Part shown: piece after piece, positions 1 to 4,204 of the stretch
How positions within the stretch are numbered: position 1 is the first letter of the stretch
How the letters are laid out: every line of letters starts with the position of its first letter
From: Clostridia bacterium
GTDB lineage: Bacteria; Bacillota; Clostridia; CAKSNL01; HGM11501
NCBI GenBank assembly: GCA_017390225.1
Contig: JAFPCL010000005.1
Coordinates: forward strand, 1 to 8,395
DNA length: 8,395 nt
Reading direction: 5' to 3'
Made by a program: the position numbers and the translations under genes
The notes under the pieces: generated by a model
What the model saw: only the letters and a program-made list of their open reading frames with translations
What the model was told of the DNA's origin: nothing
Database searches by the model: none

Positions 1-1
1 G

Positions 2-439
2 ATGGCTTCTGGGATGACTGAAGACAGCATAGCCGCTGTTTTACAAATAGGCACCGAAGAGATTACAAAAAAACTTCTGTTGCTTAACCATACCAAAGAA
101 AGAATGAAAACTTTAATCATGAATTATATTGAAGAGCCTGTTGCTTATTCATTATTTGCGTTAAGGCATGATCAAATTGATAGAGTTTTATCCTACATAA
201 TTGCGAATCATTTGAACACTTCGAGTGCGCTTAAATACATCCGCAGCATTGCTTCCCACACTGATGATTTTAAAGTTTCTAACATTACACAACTTATTAG
301 AACTGCGCTGAGAAAAGCCGCCGTGTTGGCAGAACGGGAACAAATAGCTGTTCAAATGAAAGAACAGGATAACAACGGAGAAATTACTTTTCTTTTTAAA
401 ATCAAAAAACAGGAAAATGTTTCACGTGAAACAAAATGA
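2..439 (+). CDS. noc: Noc/ParB-family nucleoid occlusion-like protein, C-terminal part (5' truncated by window edge)
   Basis: The reading frame is open to the left edge, so position 2 is not a real start. The 145 visible residues match the second half of a ParB/Noc protein. They begin inside the helix-turn-helix (GMTEDSIAAVLQIGTEEITKK, like the [21 protein letters not shown] type), continue through the helical region that normally reads 'ITERHARAL' (here highly diverged), and end in a dimerisation-like tail (ITQLIRTALRK through ITFLFKIKK). The ParB/CTPase domain would lie outside the window. Position immediately upstream of parA is the usual place of noc in Bacillota, where Noc binds DNA and blocks division over the nucleoid. 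The recognition-helix and 'ERHARAL' segments are poorly conserved, so DNA specificity may be altered. The last codons (NVSRET) are written by a parS site. Alternative: a diverged second ParB paralogue. Confidence 0.68.
   Translation: MASGMTEDSIAAVLQIGTEEITKKLLLLNHTKERMKTLIMNYIEEPVAYSLFALRHDQIDRVLSYIIANHLNTSSALKYIRSIASHTDDFKVSNITQLIRTALRKAAVLAEREQIAVQMKEQDNNGEITFLFKIKKQENVSRETK
418..433. promoter_or_regulatory. parS: parS site 1 (inside 3' end of the noc-like gene)
   Basis: TGTTTCACGTGAAACA is a perfect 16-bp palindrome identical to the consensus ParB (Spo0J) binding site. It lies within the last codons of the noc-like gene, where it encodes the NVSRET stretch just before the TGA stop at 437-439. 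In known systems ParB nucleates here, clamps onto DNA with CTP, spreads, and recruits SMC. Confidence 0.95.
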
Positions 440-453
440 GCTTAAAAGCAAAA

Positions 454-469
454 TGTTTCACGTGAAACA
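454..469. promoter_or_regulatory. parS: parS site 2 (intergenic, upstream of parA promoter)
   Basis: This is a second perfect copy of TGTTTCACGTGAAACA, with its centre 36 bp from the centre of site 1. The perfect dyad extends to 26 bp (449-474), through flanking CAAAA/TTTTG arms. It sits 36 bp upstream of the parA -35 box, so bound or spreading ParB could occlude that promoter (inference). As RNA, the extended dyad could fold into an 11-bp stem with an ACGU loop followed by a short U-rich run, so it might also weakly terminate noc transcription. Confidence 0.95.
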
Positions 470-505
470 TTTTGTTTAAAAACATACAAAAAAGAAGAAA
501 AAGAC

Positions 506-534
506 TTGTTTTTTCATTAGCTGTGTGCTATAAT
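506..534 (+). promoter_or_regulatory. Sigma-A promoter of the parA-parB-serS-rnmV operon, extended -10
   Basis: The -35 element is TTGTTT (506-511). A 17-bp spacer leads to a perfect -10 TATAAT (529-534), preceded by TG at 526-527, which makes an extended -10 (TGCTATAAT). Transcription would start near 541, giving a leader of about 20 nt with the parA Shine-Dalgarno (AGAGGCGAGG, 551-560). No other convincing promoter is seen between here and the terminator at 4051-4095. Confidence 0.82.
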
Positions 535-562
535 AAGTAAAATTAAAAAAAGAGGCGAGGCT

Positions 563-1345
563 ATGGGAAAAATAATTGCCGTTGCAAACCAAAAAGGCGG
601 CGTGGGTAAAACCACGACCTCTGTCAATCTGAGTGCATGCTTGGGTGCCGCCGGAAAGAAAGTTTTGCTTGTGGACTTCGACCCACAGGGGAATGCATCG
701 AGCGGTGTTGGCGTTGAAAGCAAAAGGCTCAAAAAGACAATATATGATGTGTTTATCCAAGGTGATTCGATTGATGAGTGCCTTGTGCAGACAAAATTTA
801 AAAATTTATATTTGGCACCATCAAACATGAATCTTTCCGGTGCGGAAATCGAACTTGTGGATATGAAGGAAAGGGAATTTAAGTTAAAAGCCGTTTTAAA
901 TGCTTGTAAAGAGCGGTTTGATTATATTTTTATTGATTGTCCCCCTTCTTTAGGGCTTCTTACAATCAACGCATTTGCCGCCAGTGATACCGTACTGGTT
1001 CCTATCCAATGTGAGTACTATGCTTTAGAAGGATTAGGACAGCTGGCGAATACGATACAGATGATCAAAAAGTCTATACAACCGGAATTGGAATGGGAAG
1101 GTATATTGCTCACCATGTTCAACGGAAGAACCAATCTTTGTATTCAAGTTGTCGATGAAGTAAAAAAACATTTTAGAGATAAGGTATATAAAACGATTAT
1201 TCCCAGAAATGTCCGATTGAGTGAAGCCCCGGGCTATGGAGAGCCAATTTTATATTTTGACAAATCGTCCAAAGGTTCAAAGGCATATATTGAACTGTCG
1301 GAAGAGTTTTTAAAGAAAAACAAAAAGAAAAGGATGGTGAAATAA
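563..1345 (+). CDS. parA: Chromosome partitioning ATPase ParA (Soj)
   Basis: This 260-residue protein is a full-length ParA/MinD-type deviant Walker ATPase. The deviant Walker A motif KGGVGKTT is at residues 11-18, the Walker A'/switch I region VDFDPQGN at 37-44, and Walker B with switch II YIFIDCPPSLG at 121-131. The family signature PRNVRLSEAPGYG is at 214-226. Such proteins dimerise with ATP, bind DNA non-specifically, and are released when ParB stimulates hydrolysis, helping to separate origins; Soj also modulates DnaA in Bacillus. ATG 563 follows an AGAGGCGAGG ribosome site by two bases and the start gives the normal family N-terminus (MGKIIAVANQ). It is the first gene of the operon, downstream of two parS sites and a strong promoter. 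Its stop abuts the parB start with no gap. The C-terminal tail is lysine-rich (residues 251-260). Confidence 0.97.
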   Translation: MGKIIAVANQKGGVGKTTTSVNLSACLGAAGKKVLLVDFDPQGNASSGVGVESKRLKKTIYDVFIQGDSIDECLVQTKFKNLYLAPSNMNLSGAEIELVDMKEREFKLKAVLNACKERFDYIFIDCPPSLGLLTINAFAASDTVLVPIQCEYYALEGLGQLANTIQMIKKSIQPELEWEGILLTMFNGRTNLCIQVVDEVKKHFRDKVYKTIIPRNVRLSEAPGYGEPILYFDKSSKGSKAYIELSEEFLKKNKKKRMVK

Positions 1346-2206
1346 ATGCCGAAAAAAGGATTGGGCAAAGGATTGGGTGCATTGCTTCCGGATATTGAGC
1401 AGGAGCAGGAAAGATCGGAAGCGGAAGTGCTGGAACTGAAAATATCGGATGTCGAGCCAAATCCCGAACAACCGAGAAAAGTCTTTAATGAAGAACAGCT
1501 GATTGCTCTTGCAGAATCTATTCGTGAAAACGGTTTGATACAGCCGATTATCGTTGCTAAAGAAAACGATGGATTTTATCGCATTATTTCCGGCGAACGT
1601 CGTTGGAGAGCATGCAAAATAGCAGGCTTGGAAACAATCTCTGCCATTGTTCGTGATTATGGCGATCAAATAAGCGTACAAGTTGCGCTGGTAGAAAATC
1701 TTCAGAGAGAAGATCTTAATCCTGTGGAAGAAGCGGAAGGATATCAATATTTGATGGATCGCTTTGATTTAACACAGGAGGAAGTTGCCGCTAAAGTAGG
1801 AAAATCACGCAGTAGCGTTGCAAATGCCATGCGTCTTTTAAGTTTGCCGGATGATGTTCTGGCACTTTTGGAAGAAGGCGCAATTTCCGCCGGCCATGCA
1901 AGGGCTATCTTATCCGTTAAAGGAGAAACAGCGCAGAAAGCTTTGGCACGAAGAATTGTTGCCGAAGGACTTTCTGTCCGTCAGGCAGAACAGCTGGCTA
2001 AAGTGCCGGAAGAGAAGCCTAAAAAAGAAAAGAAGGAGAAAAAATCTCCGGAAATGAAGGCTGTGGAACGCTTGGTTTCCGATGCATTGGCAACCAAGGT
2101 TACGATTGCAGATAAAAATAACAAGGGTAAAATCGAAATCGAATATTATTCAAAAGAACAGTTAACGGAAATTATTGATTTGATTGTAAACAGAAAGGAA
2201 GACTAA
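1346..2206 (+). CDS. parB: Chromosome partitioning protein ParB (Spo0J), parS-binding CTPase
   Basis: This 286-residue protein has all ParB domains. The N-terminal ParA-stimulating peptide KKGLGKGLGALLPD is at residues 3-16. The ParB/CTP-binding domain carries EPNPEQPRKVF (37-47), GERRWRA (83-89) and ENLQREDLNPVEEAEGY (117-133). The helix-turn-helix lies at about 141-168 (LTQEEVAAKVGKSRSSVANA), followed by AISAGHARAIL (179-189). A lysine/glutamate-rich linker (223-233) leads to a C-terminal dimerisation domain (about 235-286). It binds parS, forms a CTP-dependent sliding clamp and loads SMC, the general role in this family. The two consensus parS sites upstream fit an intact HTH. ATG 1346 directly follows the parA TAA; the ribosome site (AGGATGGTGA, 1331-1340) lies inside the end of parA, so translation is probably coupled. 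Confidence 0.97.
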   Translation: MPKKGLGKGLGALLPDIEQEQERSEAEVLELKISDVEPNPEQPRKVFNEEQLIALAESIRENGLIQPIIVAKENDGFYRIISGERRWRACKIAGLETISAIVRDYGDQISVQVALVENLQREDLNPVEEAEGYQYLMDRFDLTQEEVAAKVGKSRSSVANAMRLLSLPDDVLALLEEGAISAGHARAILSVKGETAQKALARRIVAEGLSVRQAEQLAKVPEEKPKKEKKEKKSPEMKAVERLVSDALATKVTIADKNNKGKIEIEYYSKEQLTEIIDLIVNRKED

Positions 2207-2207
2207 A

Positions 2208-3482
2208 ATGTTAGATATCAAGCTTATTCGTAATGAAACAGAAAAAGTAAAAGCCGCTTTATCCCGAAGAAAGGAAAATGTGGACATTGATGCTATTCTT
2301 GCATTGGATGAAGAAAAAAGAAAGCTTCAATTTGACAGTGAGCAGAAAAAAGCACGTCAAAACGAAGTGTCCAAACAGATTCCGCAACTGAAAAAAGCAG
2401 GCGAGGACACCACGGCTGTTTTTGCTGAAATGAAAGAGCTTTCCGAAAGCATCAAAAACGACGATACCAGAATTCGTGAAATTGATGAACAACTGCAGAA
2501 GCTTCTTTTGACAATCCCGAATATTCCCAATCCCGAAGTGCCGGACGGTGATACCGATGATGATAATATTCCCGTTCGTTTCTTTAAAGAACCGACAGCT
2601 TTTGATTTTGAACCGAAAGCACACTGGGATATCGGTACGGATTTGAATATTTTAGATTTTGAAGCCGCCGCTAAAATTTCCGGCGCCAGATTAACCGTGT
2701 ACCGTGATTTGGGTGCTCGTCTGGAACGTGCTGTTATCAACTACTATCTCGATACCCATACGGGAGAAAACGGATATACGGAAATTTTCCCGCCCTTTAT
2801 GGTCAATCGTGCCAGCATGACAGGCACCGGTCAGCTTCCGAAGTTTGAAGAAGATGCTTTCAAGGTGGAAAACAACGGATTTTTCCTTGTTCCCACGGCA
2901 GAAGTTCCTGTAACTAATCTGCACAGAGATGAAATTTTAGACGGCAGACAGTTGCCGATTAAGTATTGTGCATACACCGCTTGCTTCCGTGCAGAAGCAG
3001 GTAGCGCAGGCAGAGATACGCGTGGTCTGATTCGTCAGCATCAGTTTAACAAAGTAGAATTGGTAAAATTTGCCAAACCGGAGGAGTCCTATGCAGAGCT
3101 TGAGAAGCTGGTTGCCGATGCAGAAAGCGTGCTTCAGGGCTTAGGTCTTCCCTACAGAGTTGTCCGCATTTGCGTCGGTGATCTGGGCTTTACTGCCGCT
3201 ATGAAATACGATATTGAAGTCTGGATGCCCAGCTACGGTCGCTATGTAGAAATCTCCTCCTGCAGTAACTTCGAAGATTTCCAGGCAAGAAGAGCCAATA
3301 TTCGTTATAAGAATGATCCCAAGGATAAGACGCAGTTTGTCCACACCTTAAACGGTTCCGGTGTTGCTATCGGCAGAACGGTTGCCGCTATTTTAGAAAA
3401 CTACCAGAATGCCGACGGTTCCGTCACGATTCCCGAAGTTCTTCGTCCTTATATGGGCAGAGAAAAAATCGAAAAAGCATGA
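2208..3482 (+). CDS. serS: Seryl-tRNA synthetase (SerRS)
   Basis: This 424-residue cytoplasmic class II synthetase charges tRNA-Ser (and tRNA-Sec where present) with serine. The N-terminal tRNA-binding coiled coil spans roughly residues 27-102 and is rich in K, E and Q. The conserved TAEVPVTN serine-binding segment is at 230-237. Class II motif 2 runs from FRAEAGSAGRDT (260-271) to RQHQF (276-280), SSCSNFEDFQARR is at 350-362, and motif 3 NGSGVAIGRT is at 382-391. Length and motifs are those of a normal bacterial SerRS. ATG 2208 lies one base after the parB stop, with AGAAAGGA (2192-2199) as ribosome site. There is no room for a T-box leader, which many Bacillota synthetase genes carry, so expression appears to follow the parA promoter. 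The last four bases (ATGA) overlap the next gene. Confidence 0.98.
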   Translation: MLDIKLIRNETEKVKAALSRRKENVDIDAILALDEEKRKLQFDSEQKKARQNEVSKQIPQLKKAGEDTTAVFAEMKELSESIKNDDTRIREIDEQLQKLLLTIPNIPNPEVPDGDTDDDNIPVRFFKEPTAFDFEPKAHWDIGTDLNILDFEAAAKISGARLTVYRDLGARLERAVINYYLDTHTGENGYTEIFPPFMVNRASMTGTGQLPKFEEDAFKVENNGFFLVPTAEVPVTNLHRDEILDGRQLPIKYCAYTACFRAEAGSAGRDTRGLIRQHQFNKVELVKFAKPEESYAELEKLVADAESVLQGLGLPYRVVRICVGDLGFTAAMKYDIEVWMPSYGRYVEISSCSNFEDFQARRANIRYKNDPKDKTQFVHTLNGSGVAIGRTVAAILENYQNADGSVTIPEVLRPYMGREKIEKA

Positions 3483-4051
3483 ATAAGATTTCTGTAAAAG
3501 AAGTCATTGTAGTGGAAGGGCGTTACGATAAAGAACGCCTTTCCGCTTTGTTTGATGCTTTAATTTTGACAACCGATGGCTTTCGTATATATCGGGATAA
3601 GGATATGCTTCCTGCCCTTCGGCGTTTGGCACAATCGCGCGGATTGATTATTTTAACAGATCCGGACAGAGCCGGCTTTCAAATTCGGAATTATATCAAA
3701 AGTGCCGTGGATAAAAGATATATCAAAGAGGCTTATATTCCCGACATCCCGGGAAAAGAAAAGAGAAAAGACAAGCCCTCCAAGGAAGGTCTTTTAGGGG
3801 TAGAGGGCGTGCCCGATGAGATTATTATTGACGCGATTATAAAAGCAGGGGCAACCGAGGATAGGGAAGAAAATGAAAAGATTACAAAAGCGGATCTTAT
3901 GCGGTGGGGGCTTTCAGGATCGGAGAACAGCAGACAAAAAAGAATGGAATTGCAGCGAAAAATGAAGCTTCCGGCACGACTTTCCGCCAATGCGCTTTTG
4001 GATGTTTTAAATGCACTTCACCTAAAAGAAGAAATGGAAGAACTGTTTTGA
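3479..4051 (+). CDS. rnmV: RNase M5-like TOPRIM protein with C-terminal DUF4093-type region
   Basis: This 190-residue protein has an N-terminal TOPRIM nuclease fold. The catalytic glutamate is in VIVVEGRYD (E13), the acidic DPD motif in LTDPDRAGFQIRN (residues 59-71), and the RNase M5 hallmark KEGLLGVEG at 102-110. The lysine/arginine-rich, helical C-terminal part (about 130-190) resembles the DUF4093 domain of this family. Canonical RNase M5 matures 5S rRNA in Bacillus, on a complex with ribosomal protein L18. This copy reads like the 'DUF4093 TOPRIM' proteins I recall from Clostridia rather than the rnmV normally found next to rsmA, so the 5S substrate is inferred and it could be a paralogue with another RNA target. 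It overlaps serS by ATGA, indicating translational coupling, and ends exactly at the operon terminator. Confidence 0.82.
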   Translation: MNKISVKEVIVVEGRYDKERLSALFDALILTTDGFRIYRDKDMLPALRRLAQSRGLIILTDPDRAGFQIRNYIKSAVDKRYIKEAYIPDIPGKEKRKDKPSKEGLLGVEGVPDEIIIDAIIKAGATEDREENEKITKADLMRWGLSGSENSRQKRMELQRKMKLPARLSANALLDVLNALHLKEEMEELF

Positions 4052-4095
4052 TGCAGAAAATCAAGAATTTTGGTTTTCTGCATTTTTGTTTTTTT
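4051..4095 (+). terminator. Intrinsic terminator of the parA-parB-serS-rnmV operon
   Basis: A perfect 10-bp stem, ATGCAGAAAA (4051-4060) with TTTTCTGCAT (4074-4083), is extended inwards by four more pairs (4061-4064 with 4070-4073, one a G-T wobble) around a GAATT loop. It is followed by a T tract with one interruption (4083-4095). The stem starts on the last base of the RNase M5-like stop codon. Confidence 0.93.
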
Positions 4096-4141
4096 AAAAT
4101 ATTTTTAACTGTAATTTAACCGCAGATTCACACTAAAAAAG

Positions 4142-4170
4142 TTGACAAATGCCGAAAAAAATAGTATACT
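4142..4170 (+). promoter_or_regulatory. Near-consensus sigma-A promoter of the activase / Fe-S protein unit
   Basis: The -35 box is a perfect TTGACA (4142-4147). It is separated by exactly 17 bp from TATACT (4165-4170). Transcription would begin near 4177, leaving about 28 nt of leader before ATG 4205. The AT-rich stretch at 4096-4110 could act as an UP-like element. The hexamer TTTAAC occurs twice, 11 bp apart (4104-4109 and 4115-4120), upstream of the -35 box; its meaning is unknown. Confidence 0.88.
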
Positions 4171-4191
4171 TGAAAATGAGAAAAAAGCATC

Positions 4192-4195
4192 GGAG
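4192..4195 (+). promoter_or_regulatory. Shine-Dalgarno site that decides the activase start (GGAG)
   Basis: GGAG is followed by a 9-nt A-rich spacer and then ATG at 4205. The in-frame TTG at 4142 would lie upstream of the transcription start and has no comparable ribosome site. This supports translation from 4205. Confidence 0.8.
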
Positions 4196-4204
4196 AAAAA
4201 AGAC

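Noticed and set aside
476..562. Possible small gene or RNA between parS 2 and parA
   Set aside because: The stretch is A-rich, holds the promoter and leader of parA, and shows no start with a ribosome site or stable fold beyond the parS dyad.
753..760. Single DnaA-box-like string TTATCCAA near the presumed origin region
   Set aside because: It is imperfect, solitary and within parA coding sequence. There is no cluster of boxes or AT-rich unwinding element, so oriC itself is not in the window.
2197..2210. T-box riboswitch or separate promoter for serS
   Set aside because: Only one base separates the parB stop from the serS ATG, and no stem-loop plus terminator arrangement or promoter was recognised at the end of parB.
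3744..3757. Sequence ACATCCCGGGAAAA resembling the Noc-binding site ATTTCCCGGGAAAT
   Set aside because: Only 11 of 14 positions match, the left arm is broken so the dyad is imperfect, and it lies in coding sequence for the IPGK stretch of the RNase M5-like protein. A single degenerate match is not convincing.
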